Shown here piece by piece: positions 15,912 through 25,381 of a stretch of 64,000 nucleotides of DNA. Each line of letters starts with the position of its first letter. Position 1 is the stretch's first letter. The notes beneath the pieces were generated by a model, which had not been told where the DNA came from, made no database searches, and worked only from the letters and a program-made list of their open reading frames with translations. The position numbers were made by a program, and so were the translations under genes. Origin of the DNA: Cronobacter condimenti 1330 (GTDB lineage: Bacteria > Pseudomonadota > Gammaproteobacteria > Enterobacterales > Enterobacteriaceae); the NCBI RefSeq assembly GCF_001277255.1, contig NZ_CP012265.1:62001-126000 (forward strand), in the 5' to 3' direction.

Positions 15912-18900
15912 TTACTGTGCCTGGCGTGCCAGCGGCAGGGTAAACGTAAAGCAACTGCCGCACGGTTGCCGGGCGGCGACCGTGAGTTTGCCCTGATGAT
16001 GCTCGATGATGGTGTGGCAAATGGTCAGCCCCATCCCCATACCCTGCGCTTTGGTTGAATAAAACGATTCGAAAATCCGCCCGGTGAGCGCCGCGTCAAT
16101 GCCCGTGCCGGTATCTTCAATGTCGCAGCGCACTGTGCCGTGCGCTGGCGTGCAGGTTGAGAGCGTCAGCACGCGTGGTCGCCCCTGCACCTCGGCCATC
16201 GCCTCTACCGCGTTCATCACCAGGTTCAGCAACACCTGCTGGATCTGCACGCTGTCACCATCAATCACGCTGTCTGCCGCAGCCAGCGCATACTCGACCT
16301 GAATATTGCGCTGCTCCAGTTCGCTGCGCGAGAGTGACAGAATATGGCGAATCAACGCGTGCAGATCGATAGCGGCGAACACCGGAGCCTGTTTGCGGGT
16401 AAGCGACTGGAGGCTGCGGATGATTTCTCCGGCGCGCTCCCCTTCAGTAACAATTTCGCGCAGCCCGTCGCGTACTTTCTCCAGTTGCGCCGGGTCGCGA
16501 TCCAGCCAGCGCAGGCTTGCACCCGCGTTAGCGACAATGGACATCAGCGGCTGGTTAATTTCATGGGCAATGGACGAGGTCAGTTGACCAACCGTTGTGG
16601 CGCGGGAGACGCGCGCCAGGTCGGCCTGCGCGACACGCATCGCATCTTCAGCCAGACGTTGTGTCGTGATATCTGTAATGATGCCGTAATACTCATTCAC
16701 TTCGCTCCCCACGCCTACCGGGTCGCCAATCCCCAGCAGATAACGCATCACGCCATCGGCGCGGATAATGCGAAACTCCGCGCGCATGGTCAGCCCGTCG
16801 CGCACGCTTTCGGTCACCAGCGTGCTGATGCGCGGGTAGTCATCCGGGTGCACAAAGGTCAGAAACTCCGCCATCGAAATCATTTTCTGTTTTTCCGGCA
16901 GGCCGAGAATGCGCGCGTACTCCTCTGACATAAACATCAGATCCTGTTGCAGCTCCCAGCGCCAGCTGCCGGTGTTGCTTATCTGCTCGCCCAGCATCAG
17001 CGAGGTCTGGCTGGCGCGCAGCTCTTTTTCCACGCGACGGCGCTGGATGTTTTCTTCCAGAAGCTCGGCATAAAGACGCGCGGTTTCAAGCGACACTGCC
17101 GCCTGCGCGCCGAGGAGGCTCACCACGCGCGAATGCTCGGCGGTGAACACGTCCGGCACCAGTCGGTTTTCGAGATAAAGCACGCCCACGAGCCGCGCCT
17201 GTTTGAACATCGGCACGCACATAACGGCAGCACCGGAGGCGACCAGATAGGGATCCTGGCTAAACGGATGAAACTCTTCGGGCTTGCCGGTACGGATCTC
17301 CTGACCGGTGCGAATGACGGCGGAGAGCACCGAAAGCGGCAGGTCGCTTTCCATGGGCAGCTCATGCAGCGTGCGCACGTGCACGCCGTCGGTACTGGTG
17401 GTGGCGCTGGCTTCAATCTCCGGCACGTGATTTTCCGACACGCGGATGAGCAGCCCGCGCTGCGCCCCGGCGCGCTCAAGCACAATCGTCATCAGAATTT
17501 CAATCAGCCGTTCAAGGTTTATCTCTTCAGATAACGCCCTTGAGGCTTTAATCACACTTTGCAGGTCGCGGATCTCTTCATTTTGCGCAAACGCGACCGT
17601 GTCATACGCGCTCGCCTGTCCGGGCGCCAGCAGGTGAGGGAACGCGAGTTCCAGCTGGCGCACTTTGGCCTGCGCCCCGGCGCGGCCCCAGGCGGCGATG
17701 GCGCCACGATAGTGCGCATCCGCTGTAGTGGTGTAGCCGCACGAGCGCGCGAAACGCCCGGCAAGTTCATGGGCCAGCGCGTGGTACGGTGTAAACCCGG
17801 CGTCGCGCGACAGCGTGATTGCGCGCTCGTACTGCTCCAGCGCGATGCTGTTCATGCCGTCGAGCCGCACAATCTCGGCATAAACCAGCGCCTCTTTATC
17901 CGCGAACGTGCCGGGATTGACCCGCGCCCAAAGCGCGATTTTGTCATAATGCTGGTGAATGCGGCGGCGGTATTCGGCGGAGAACGTCTCTGGCGTCAGT
18001 TGCAGCGACAACGACAGCGCGCTGTAAACGTGATAGTCCAGCAAATGAATATGCCCCGGCGCCGACCATGCCAGCGCGCCTGCGTGCTCCAGGTTTTCTG
18101 CGGCCTGTGCGTAGTCGCCACACGCGAAATGCGCCATCGCACGATAGAGCCAGAACCAGAATCCCAGCGTAGACATTTGCTCTGGCGCGTGACCGGAAGC
18201 CGACGGCAGCAACGCGTGCGGGAAATGCTCATCGGCATGCCACTCCGGGCCTGCGGGCGTGCGCAGGTGCTGTACGTAATACCGCTGAATTAACAGCGTA
18301 TTTTCTACATCGCGAAATTGCGTTCGGCGCACAAAGGCCAGGCTACGTTCGATGGTCGTCAGTACGACATCCAGATGGTCGCCCCGGCTTAAAAAATTGA
18401 TTATCTGGTGACAGGCCGCGAAACAGGCCACGGTCATATCGCCGTAAGTGACAGCGGAAGTAAACGAGGCGCGGGCGCAATCGACGGTGAATGACAATGG
18501 CTGTGTCCAGACACTTAGCTGATCGAGCGCCAGCAGCGTCTTTGCCTCAAACGCACTGTAGCCGTAGCGCGTCACCTGTTCGCGGGCAAGCGTGCCGTAT
18601 TCAAAGCCCAGTTGATATTCACCATAACGGTGACCGACCAGCACCCCAAACCAGGCCATCGCGGTGGTCGATGCGCCGCAAACGCCGTTATCAAGCGTGA
18701 GGTGCATCATGCGACAGAGCAGCAGAAAGTGCAGGCGCGGGCAACTGAAGCTCGCAAACAGGCTCGCGCTGTTCAGCAGGTTCATCACCGCGTCCACTTC
18801 GGGATTGTCCATCGGCGAAAGCGTGCCAAAGGTGGCGGCGGGCGCGTCGCCGGCGCGGTGGCGAACGTGCGCCCACGCCTGCGCGCATTCGTCAGCGGTC

Positions 18901-21482
18901 GGTTCGCGGTTAATATGAATACCGAACACGCCAAGCCAGCGCAGCGCGGTTTCCAGCGCCAGGCGCGGATTGGACTGGCGCATATACACTTCCGCCAGCA
19001 GCAACGCCGCCAGCGCTTTTTCCGTGAGCGCACCGGGTGCAATCAACAACCCTTCGCACAGCGCGCGGGTGTTATCGAAATGGCCGAGCGCCAGATGGCA
19101 TTCTGCCTCTTCGGTATCCAGCGTGAAATCTGGCGAGGCGGCGTCATGACCGAGCGCACGGGCGGTCTTAAGGTAATTTAGCGCCGAGAGATAATCACCG
19201 GTAAAGCGGGCCCGCCGCGCCGCCAGCATGCTCAGCTCACGAAACATCTGGCGCTGCGAGGCAGGTTCGATGCTGCCTATCGCCGCGGTGACGTGATGCA
19301 CAGCGCGAAACAGCAGCTCGTTGCCTGCCGCCTGGCGCGCGGACTGAGCAAGCAGGCTCGCTGTGGCCAGATGAATGCGGCTTTTCTCACCAGGTTCCAG
19401 CAGCGCGAACGCGGCCTCCTGTACGCGATCGTGCGTGAAGGCGTAGTCATCATTATTCAGGGTGACCAGTTGCGCGACGATAGCCGGATGCAGCCGGTAG
19501 ACAATCTCGGCGGTCGACATCCCTACCACGCCGCTGACCGTGCTTAGTTCGCCGGTGCAGCCGAGACACGCCATGCCGCCCAGCAGCTTTTGTGTCTCCG
19601 GGGGTAACCCTTCAAGCTGTTGCAGCACCAGCGCCAGGACATTTTCGGTGTAATGGTGCGTGCGAATGGTCTGGAGGGAATAGCTCCAGCGCTCCTGATA
19701 CGCGTTATACGTCACCAGCCCGTCATCAACAATTCGCCGGAAAAACTCATGCATGAAGAGCGGATTGCCGCCGGTTTTCTCATGGATAAGCGCGGCGAGA
19801 TCGGCCGTGCAGGCCGGCGTGGTGTGCAGTAGCGTCGCCAGCCAGCGCGCCACGGCTTTGACCGGCAACGGCGTCGGATGAAGGGCGGTCGTATGTTGCG
19901 CGCTGGCGGCAAGACCAGCGAATGCGTCGCGATGACGATGCTCATCGCGGTACGCCACCACCATTAAAAGCGGTACGGCGGCGCAGTTTTGCAGCAGATA
20001 ATCCAGAATGTCCAGACTCGCGGCATCGGCCCACTGCAAATCATCTAATAACAGCACCAGCGGGCGGCCAGGCGTGGCGAAGGTTTTGACCAGCGCCAGC
20101 ACCATATGGTTGAAACGCGCGCGGGTGTCGATGGCGAAGGTGTCCGCCGAAAAGCCCTGGCGGATCTCCAGCAATAAACGCAGCTCCGGCACCAGGCTTA
20201 CGGCCAGTTCTTCATAGCCTTCCAGGGCGCGTGAGAGCCGCGCGCGCCAGTGGGCGACCTCTTCGCTTTGCCGACCAAGCAGATGCAACGTAAGGGCGCG
20301 AAACGCCGCGCTTAGCACCGCCCAGGGCAGGGCGGGCGCAAACTGATCGACCTTGCCGACCGCCAGGAGCGCATTGCGCTGTTGCAGCGCCTTGAGGCCC
20401 GAGGCGAGCAGCGCGGATTTGCCAATACCCGACGGCCCGCTCACCGTCACCAGTCGCGACAGCCCGCTGCGGCTCACTTCGTCAAAAGCGTTAATCAGGT
20501 CAAGCGTCTGCGGATGCGTCGTATACAGCGTGTCCGTGAGCTGAAACGCGAATGCGCGATCCTGTAACCCCGGCGGGAACGTGGCGATGTCGCGTCCGTC
20601 AATGAGCGTTGCCTGACAGCGCCGCAGGTCGGCGATGAGCCCATCCACGGTTTGATAGCGGCCTTCGGGCGTTTTTGCGAGCAGCCTGAGGATGATGTCG
20701 GATAGCACCGGCGGAAGCCCAGGGCGCATCTCATGCGGCGCGCGCGGCTCGGACGCCACATGGTGATGTGCCCATTCCGCCTGGCTGTTACCGCTCAGCG
20801 CAAAGGGCAGACTGCCGGTCAGCAGTTCGTACAGCACTACGCCGAGGCTATAGAGATCGCTGCGGCTGTCGACAGCGCGCCGGGTATGAGCGGTATGTTC
20901 CGGCGACATATAGGCCGGCGTGCCGCCTGTAACGGGTAGCTGCGCCTGGCGGCTTTCATCACAGATAAGCGTTGAAAGCCCGAATCCGCCGAGGCGGCAG
21001 GAGGCGTCGTCATACAGGAATATATGGCCTGGTTTGATATCGCCGTGGATCAGATTGCGCAAATGCATCTGCTGAAGAGGAGCGCAGATCCGCAGGGCCA
21101 GCTCCAGGAAACTGGCGAGACTGGCCATTGGTTTGCCGGTCATACCGGTCAGTAATTTGAAGGCAAATGGCGAGTAAACCAGCGCGAAACGGCCACGAAA
21201 CTGCGTGCTGGCGGCGGGTTTTACCGCCCAGGCGCTGTTGAGCGCGTCGCGCAGCGCGAATTCATTGCGCAAAAGGCGCGTAGCGCTCGACTCTTCTTCG
21301 TCGCTCACGGCGGTGGCGATAAAAAACGCGCCGCCGGAGTGATGATGACGGCCTTTAAGCCAGGAGACCCCGCCCTCCTGGGCCAGGAGGGTAAAAATAA
21401 CATCTTCTTTGAGCACAAAGGCCCGGTTTTCGCTGAGGTTACCCTGCAGCGGCCAGATCACTGGCTCTGACGCTTGACTCAT
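15912..21482 (-). CDS. Giant Ser/Thr-kinase-like/AAA-ATPase/GAF/PAS/histidine kinase
   Basis: An 1856-residue protein with, in order: a protein-kinase-like domain (about 20-280), an AAA/STAND ATPase (about 320-580; Walker A GPSGIGKSAL, Walker B VLLLDDLQWAD), a long alpha-helical repeat region (about 650-1250), a GAF domain (about 1280-1440), PAS/PAC (about 1490-1600), then HisKA (His1640 in SIAHEINQPL) and HATPase_c (NAVEAM, DTGTGID, GMGMGL). The kinase domain keeps HGDIKP at 146-151 and SPEH, but DFG is GFG at 166-168, so phosphotransfer by it is doubtful. No transmembrane helix: cytoplasmic. Last gene of its operon. Confidence 0.92.
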   Translation of the reverse strand: MSQASEPVIWPLQGNLSENRAFVLKEDVIFTLLAQEGGVSWLKGRHHHSGGAFFIATAVSDEEESSATRLLRNEFALRDALNSAWAVKPAASTQFRGRFALVYSPFAFKLLTGMTGKPMASLASFLELALRICAPLQQMHLRNLIHGDIKPGHIFLYDDASCRLGGFGLSTLICDESRQAQLPVTGGTPAYMSPEHTAHTRRAVDSRSDLYSLGVVLYELLTGSLPFALSGNSQAEWAHHHVASEPRAPHEMRPGLPPVLSDIILRLLAKTPEGRYQTVDGLIADLRRCQATLIDGRDIATFPPGLQDRAFAFQLTDTLYTTHPQTLDLINAFDEVSRSGLSRLVTVSGPSGIGKSALLASGLKALQQRNALLAVGKVDQFAPALPWAVLSAAFRALTLHLLGRQSEEVAHWRARLSRALEGYEELAVSLVPELRLLLEIRQGFSADTFAIDTRARFNHMVLALVKTFATPGRPLVLLLDDLQWADAASLDILDYLLQNCAAVPLLMVVAYRDEHRHRDAFAGLAASAQHTTALHPTPLPVKAVARWLATLLHTTPACTADLAALIHEKTGGNPLFMHEFFRRIVDDGLVTYNAYQERWSYSLQTIRTHHYTENVLALVLQQLEGLPPETQKLLGGMACLGCTGELSTVSGVVGMSTAEIVYRLHPAIVAQLVTLNNDDYAFTHDRVQEAAFALLEPGEKSRIHLATASLLAQSARQAAGNELLFRAVHHVTAAIGSIEPASQRQMFRELSMLAARRARFTGDYLSALNYLKTARALGHDAASPDFTLDTEEAECHLALGHFDNTRALCEGLLIAPGALTEKALAALLLAEVYMRQSNPRLALETALRWLGVFGIHINREPTADECAQAWAHVRHRAGDAPAATFGTLSPMDNPEVDAVMNLLNSASLFASFSCPRLHFLLLCRMMHLTLDNGVCGASTTAMAWFGVLVGHRYGEYQLGFEYGTLAREQVTRYGYSAFEAKTLLALDQLSVWTQPLSFTVDCARASFTSAVTYGDMTVACFAACHQIINFLSRGDHLDVVLTTIERSLAFVRRTQFRDVENTLLIQRYYVQHLRTPAGPEWHADEHFPHALLPSASGHAPEQMSTLGFWFWLYRAMAHFACGDYAQAAENLEHAGALAWSAPGHIHLLDYHVYSALSLSLQLTPETFSAEYRRRIHQHYDKIALWARVNPGTFADKEALVYAEIVRLDGMNSIALEQYERAITLSRDAGFTPYHALAHELAGRFARSCGYTTTADAHYRGAIAAWGRAGAQAKVRQLELAFPHLLAPGQASAYDTVAFAQNEEIRDLQSVIKASRALSEEINLERLIEILMTIVLERAGAQRGLLIRVSENHVPEIEASATTSTDGVHVRTLHELPMESDLPLSVLSAVIRTGQEIRTGKPEEFHPFSQDPYLVASGAAVMCVPMFKQARLVGVLYLENRLVPDVFTAEHSRVVSLLGAQAAVSLETARLYAELLEENIQRRRVEKELRASQTSLMLGEQISNTGSWRWELQQDLMFMSEEYARILGLPEKQKMISMAEFLTFVHPDDYPRISTLVTESVRDGLTMRAEFRIIRADGVMRYLLGIGDPVGVGSEVNEYYGIITDITTQRLAEDAMRVAQADLARVSRATTVGQLTSSIAHEINQPLMSIVANAGASLRWLDRDPAQLEKVRDGLREIVTEGERAGEIIRSLQSLTRKQAPVFAAIDLHALIRHILSLSRSELEQRNIQVEYALAAADSVIDGDSVQIQQVLLNLVMNAVEAMAEVQGRPRVLTLSTCTPAHGTVRCDIEDTGTGIDAALTGRIFESFYSTKAQGMGMGLTICHTIIEHHQGKLTVAARQPCGSCFTFTLPLARQAQ

Positions 21483-21550
21483 CCATCATCCCCGGTTTTC
21501 AGGACGTCGCCCGCGCCGGTCCGCGGGCGGTTTCTTAACAGGCAGGCTAT

Positions 21551-21928
21551 TCAGCCGCCGGACAACACGCGCTGTATGTGGCCGAGAAGCACATCAACAT
21601 TTATCGGCTTACGCAAAAAAGCAACGGCGCCGAGGGATTCGGCGTACCGTTGCATGTTTTCATCGCCATGACCGGTGATAAAAATCACGGGCGGTGGCGG
21701 TGTGGGGAGGATTTTTAATTTTTCGAACAGCGTGAGGCCGTTCATCCCCTTGAGTTTAATGTCGACAATAATCACGCACGCGGTGTCGAGTGCGGTTTCA
21801 CTGCTGAGAAACGCTTCGGCGGAGTCGAAAGCGTCGGTCAGGTATCCATCCGATTGCAGCAGGTTACAAAGCCCGTTGCGTACAGAACGCTCATCGTCAA
21901 CGATGGCGATGCGCTGCGGCAGCGTCAT
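21551..21928 (-). CDS. Receiver-only response regulator
   Basis: A 125-residue single receiver domain without an output domain. It has AIVDDERSV near the start, phospho-acceptor Asp56 in IIVDIKLKGMNG, FITGHGD and LRKPIN. Start taken at MTLPQRIAIV; five extra residues are possible. It lies between the second XapX gene and the giant kinase in one operon. It could relay phosphate, compete with the FixJ-type regulator for the kinase, or act by protein contact. Confidence 0.88.
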   Translation of the reverse strand: MTLPQRIAIVDDERSVRNGLCNLLQSDGYLTDAFDSAEAFLSSETALDTACVIIVDIKLKGMNGLTLFEKLKILPTPPPPVIFITGHGDENMQRYAESLGAVAFLRKPINVDVLLGHIQRVLSGG

Positions 21929-21939
21929 GCTGTCTGTCC

Positions 21940-22218
21940 TCAAAATGCGTCGCCCGAGCGGGGCGGCTTGCCTCTCTCACTTGCGGGCGGCGGCGATGTG
22001 CCGCTGATTTTCGGCACGCACTCCTGGCGAAACCAATGAAAGGTGACGGGTTCGCCGCGAAGCAGTCTGCGGCAGACCGGGATCACCTGCTCGCCTGCCA
22101 GCATCCCGAGCAGCCCCAGCAGCGCGACGAGCGGTGGTGCGGGCGAATGCACATCAAGTGTTGCGTAAATCGCGCCAGCCAGCACGCCGACCGCGAGAGA
22201 AACCAGCCAGGCTTTCAT
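21940..22218 (-). CDS. XapX domain protein (second copy)
   Basis: A 92-residue protein with a small XapX (DUF1427) module at the N terminus: two hydrophobic segments, with HSPAPPLVALLGLLGMLAGE between and after. The C-terminal third is a polar tail, not part of the domain. XapX proteins are small membrane proteins of unknown role, often next to hydrolase genes. Its start overlaps the stop of the first XapX copy by 4 bases, so the two are coupled. Confidence 0.8.
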   Translation of the reverse strand: MKAWLVSLAVGVLAGAIYATLDVHSPAPPLVALLGLLGMLAGEQVIPVCRRLLRGEPVTFHWFRQECVPKISGTSPPPASERGKPPRSGDAF

Positions 22219-22457
22219 GATGCTTCCCTGTTCGGCGCGCGTAACGGCGGCGCGGTGTCAATGTGTGGGGCCTGCGCGACGGGCCGCAGGGCGACCTCAT
22301 GGCGGTTTAGCGCCTCACGGGTGACATAATCGCCCGTTAACATGCCAAGCAGACCCAGCAGCGCGATAGCGGGCGGCGCGGGCGATTTTACTTTCAGCAG
22401 GCCGTAAATCAGCCCAATCAGCAACCCGGCGGCGAAGGATATAACTGCGGTGCTCAT
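22215..22457 (-). CDS. XapX domain protein (first copy)
   Basis: An 80-residue membrane protein. The first 50 residues match the XapX domain (FAAGLLIGLIYGLLKVKSP, then PPAIALLGLLGMLTG), followed by a polar tail with several Pro residues. It is the second gene after the isochorismatase-like hydrolase. Similarity with the next gene suggests tandem duplication. Confidence 0.82.
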   Translation of the reverse strand: MSTAVISFAAGLLIGLIYGLLKVKSPAPPAIALLGLLGMLTGDYVTREALNRHEVALRPVAQAPHIDTAPPLRAPNREAS

Positions 22458-22516
22458 GACGCTCTCCAGTCAGAGGCGATACGCAGGCAGGCATCAGACC
22501 CACCTGCGATGGCCGC

Positions 22517-23203
22517 TTAGCGGGCCGGAACCGGCGCCAGCGTGCGGTGCTCGCTCTTCTGACGGGACGGCGCTTTGTGCACCATGGTGTAGGCATAATC
22601 CACGCCCATACCATATGCGCCAGAGTGTTCTTTCACAATATCCATCACTGCGTTGTATGTTTCTTTGCGCGCCCAGTCACGCTGCCACTCCAGCATCACC
22701 TGCTGCCAGGTTACCGGTACGACGCCCGCCTGGATCATGCGCTGCATCGCGAAATCGTGCGCTTCTTTCGAGGTGCCGCCGGAGGCGTCTGACACCATGT
22801 AGATTTCATAGTCGCCTTCCAGCATGGCGCACAGCGCAAAGCTGTTATTGCACACTTCGGTCCACAGGCCGGACACCACGATTTTGCGTTTCCCGTTGGC
22901 GGCCAGCGCGTCACGCACTTTCTGGTCGTCCCAGGAGTTCATGGAGGTGCGCTCAAGAATGTCCTGACCCGGGAACACATCCAGCAGCTCCGGGTAGGTA
23001 TTGCCGGAGAAACTTTCGGTTTCAACGGTCGTGATAATGGTCGGGATGTTGAAGACTTTCGCCGCTTTCGCGAGCGCGACGGTGTTGTTTTTCAGCACCT
23101 GACGGTCAATAGACTGCACGCCAAACGCCATCTGCGGCTGCTGGTCGATAAAAATCATCTGGCAGTTGGAAGGGGTGAGCAGTTCGAGCTTAGAGGTTGT
23201 CAT
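22517..23203 (-). CDS. Isochorismatase-family cysteine hydrolase (YcaC-like)
   Basis: A 228-residue hydrolase of the isochorismatase fold. The catalytic set is visible: Asp in MIFIDQQPQM, Lys in the NGKRKIVVSGLW segment, and Cys in TEVCNNSFALCAMLEGDYEI. The motif layout fits YcaC-type enzymes of unknown substrate, with a C-terminal extension (RQKSEHRTLAPVPAR). It is the first gene of the minus-strand operon that ends with the giant kinase. The divergent amidohydrolase suggests a shared pathway for an amide or imide compound; that is inference. Confidence 0.87.
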   Translation of the reverse strand: MTTSKLELLTPSNCQMIFIDQQPQMAFGVQSIDRQVLKNNTVALAKAAKVFNIPTIITTVETESFSGNTYPELLDVFPGQDILERTSMNSWDDQKVRDALAANGKRKIVVSGLWTEVCNNSFALCAMLEGDYEIYMVSDASGGTSKEAHDFAMQRMIQAGVVPVTWQQVMLEWQRDWARKETYNAVMDIVKEHSGAYGMGVDYAYTMVHKAPSRQKSEHRTLAPVPAR

Positions 23204-23324
23204 AAAATCATCCAGTGAGGTTAGAGGTTACAGGCCCGCCGCGTCACAGACACAGACGTCGACGGCGAGGCCGTTATCATTCGGGCTTTATACTGGCGCT
23301 CCCCTCTGGATCGCGTAATTATCT

Positions 23325-23388
23325 CTTCGTATAACTATCCTTTCGTATACCTATACTCAGGTATACCTATCCCTTCGTATAACTGGTT
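23325..23388. repeat. Four tandem 16-bp repeats in a divergent promoter region
   Basis: The units are at 23325-23340, 23341-23356, 23357-23372 and 23373-23388. Each has the core CGTATAMCTAT or GGTATACCTAT, so spacing is exactly 16 with no gap. Units 2 and 3 are less conserved at their ends, and unit 3 contains the palindrome AGGTATACCT. They lie between the divergent hydrolase (start 23203) and amidohydrolase (start 23503), about 120 bases from each. They look like cooperative regulator sites, a role consistent with the FixJ-type regulator. Confidence 0.8.
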
Positions 23389-23502
23389 TTTTCCTGCACA
23401 CGGTTCCCATAATCCTGGCAACAACATGATGTCGTCCTTCGGGCGGCGTCGATAAAGCCCGCGCCGCAGGCGTCCTGTACGGGCACTCAGACAGGAGGAT
23501 GT

Positions 23503-25377
23503 ATGGTTTCCCTTGGTAAGGCAGATCTGATTCTGGTGAACGGCCAGTTTCATACGGTCGATCGTGAAAATCCGCACGCCGAGGCGGTGGCTATCCGCGA
23601 CGGTAAATTTCTGGAAGTCGGAACCGTGGCCGACGTCATGCAGCATCACTGTGAGGCCACGAAGGTGGTGGATCTGAAAGGCCATACCGCGATTCCCGGC
23701 CTGAATGACTCGCACCTTCACCTGATCCGCGGCGGTCTGAATTACAACCTTGAACTGCGCTGGGAAGGCGTGCCCTCGCTTGCAGACGCCCTGCGTATGC
23801 TCAAAGAACAGGCGCTGCGCACACCCTCGCCGCAGTGGGTTCGCGTTGTGGGCGGCTGGACAGAATTTCAGTTTGCCGAACGCCGGATGCCGACGCTTGA
23901 TGAGATAAACGAGGCCGCGCCGGATACCCCGGTGTTTATTCTTCACCTTTACGATCGCGCGCTGCTGAACCGCGCCGCACTGAAGGTGGTCGGGTATACC
24001 AAAGATACGCCAAACCCGCCGGGCGGCGAGATCCAGCGCGACAGCAACGGCAACCCGACCGGGATATTGATTGCGCGCCCGAACGCCATGATCCTCTACG
24101 CCACCCTTGCCAAAGGGCCGACACTGCCGCTGGAACACCAGGTGAATTCCACCCGCCAGTTTATGCGTGAGCTGAATCGACTTGGGCTGACCAGCGCGAT
24201 TGATGCAGGCGGCGGTTTCCAGAACTACCCGGAAGATTATGAGGTCATCAAAACGCTTAATGATAATCAGCAGATGACTATTCGTATCGCCTATAACCTC
24301 TTTACCCAGCGCCCCGGTCACGAGCTTGAGGATTTCGAGAAGTGGACTGATATGCTCACGCCAGGGCAGGGCAATGATTTCTTCCGCCATAACGGCGCAG
24401 GCGAAATGCTGGTCTTTTCTGCCGCGGATTTCGAAGATTTCCTTGAGCCGCGGCCCGATCTTGCGCCGGGCATGGAAGATGAGCTGGAGCGCGTTGTGCG
24501 CCACTTAGTCGAGCATCGCTGGCCGTTCCGCCTGCACGCCACCTATAACGAATCGATAAGCCGGATGCTGGATGTGTTCGAGCGTGTCGATCGCGACATT
24601 CCGTTCAACGGCCTGCACTGGTTCTTCGATCACGCCGAAACGGTAACCCAGCACAATATCGACCGCATTAAGGCGCTGGGCGGCGGCATCGCGGTGCAAC
24701 ACCGTATGGCCTTCCAGGGAGAATACTTTGCTGAGCGCTACGGCATAGAGGCAACCCGCCACACGCCGCCAGTGGCACAAATGCTGGAAACCGGCGTGCC
24801 GGTAGGGCTTGGCACCGACGCTACCCGCGTCGCGAGCTATAACCCGTGGACGGCGCTGTACTGGCTGGTCTCCGGGCGCACTGTCGGCGGGATGCAGATG
24901 TATGACCACAGCGCGCGGCTCGGTCGCGACACCGCGCTGATGCTCTGGACACAGGGCAGCGCCTGGTTCTCCAGCGAGCAGGGCAAAAAAGGGCAGATCA
25001 AGGCAGGGCAGCTTGCGGATCTCGCGGTACTGAGCAAAGACTACTTTCGCGTGCCGGAAGAGGAGATCAAGGGCATTGAGTCAGTGCTGACGGTAGTGGA
25101 TGGCGATATCGTCTACGCCGCGGGCGCGTTTGGCCCTCTTTCGCCGCCGACGATCCCGGTATTGCCGGAGTGGTCGCCGGTAGTCAACGTACCGGGTCAT
25201 TACCGCAGCGCGCCGCCGCAGGCCGCCCGCGTCGGGCTTCGCCCTGCCGTACACCAGTGCAGTGGCCCATGCGGCGTACACCGTCATCAGCATGACGTGG
25301 CGCGCCTCTCTTCCGTCCCGGTTGCCGACGATAACGCCTTCTGGGGCGCGCTCGGTTGCAGCTGCTTTGCGTTCTGA
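23503..25377 (+). CDS. Amidohydrolase (YtcJ-like, metal-dependent)
   Basis: A 624-residue amidohydrolase-superfamily protein. The N-terminal beta-sandwich begins ADLILVNGQFHTVD, followed by the metal motif GLNDSHLHL (about residues 67-75). Later landmarks are FRLHATYNES, WFFDHAE (third metal His) and GLGTDATRV (catalytic Asp region), the layout of YtcJ/amidohydrolase 3. The C-terminal extension after residue 560, rich in His and Cys, is unusual. Substrate unknown. It heads a plus-strand operon with DoxX, MFS and alpha/beta hydrolase genes. Confidence 0.88.
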   Translation: MVSLGKADLILVNGQFHTVDRENPHAEAVAIRDGKFLEVGTVADVMQHHCEATKVVDLKGHTAIPGLNDSHLHLIRGGLNYNLELRWEGVPSLADALRMLKEQALRTPSPQWVRVVGGWTEFQFAERRMPTLDEINEAAPDTPVFILHLYDRALLNRAALKVVGYTKDTPNPPGGEIQRDSNGNPTGILIARPNAMILYATLAKGPTLPLEHQVNSTRQFMRELNRLGLTSAIDAGGGFQNYPEDYEVIKTLNDNQQMTIRIAYNLFTQRPGHELEDFEKWTDMLTPGQGNDFFRHNGAGEMLVFSAADFEDFLEPRPDLAPGMEDELERVVRHLVEHRWPFRLHATYNESISRMLDVFERVDRDIPFNGLHWFFDHAETVTQHNIDRIKALGGGIAVQHRMAFQGEYFAERYGIEATRHTPPVAQMLETGVPVGLGTDATRVASYNPWTALYWLVSGRTVGGMQMYDHSARLGRDTALMLWTQGSAWFSSEQGKKGQIKAGQLADLAVLSKDYFRVPEEEIKGIESVLTVVDGDIVYAAGAFGPLSPPTIPVLPEWSPVVNVPGHYRSAPPQAARVGLRPAVHQCSGPCGVHRHQHDVARLSSVPVADDNAFWGALGCSCFAF

Positions 25378-25381
25378 TCCT

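Noticed and set aside
23325..23388. CRISPR-like array
   Set aside because: The 16-base units are contiguous with no spacers, so they are tandem operator-like repeats and not CRISPR.
23335..24504. Long minus-strand open frame (389 codons) opposite the amidohydrolase
   Set aside because: It is antisense to a clear amidohydrolase gene and has no family features. Third-position GC bias explains the long shadow frame.
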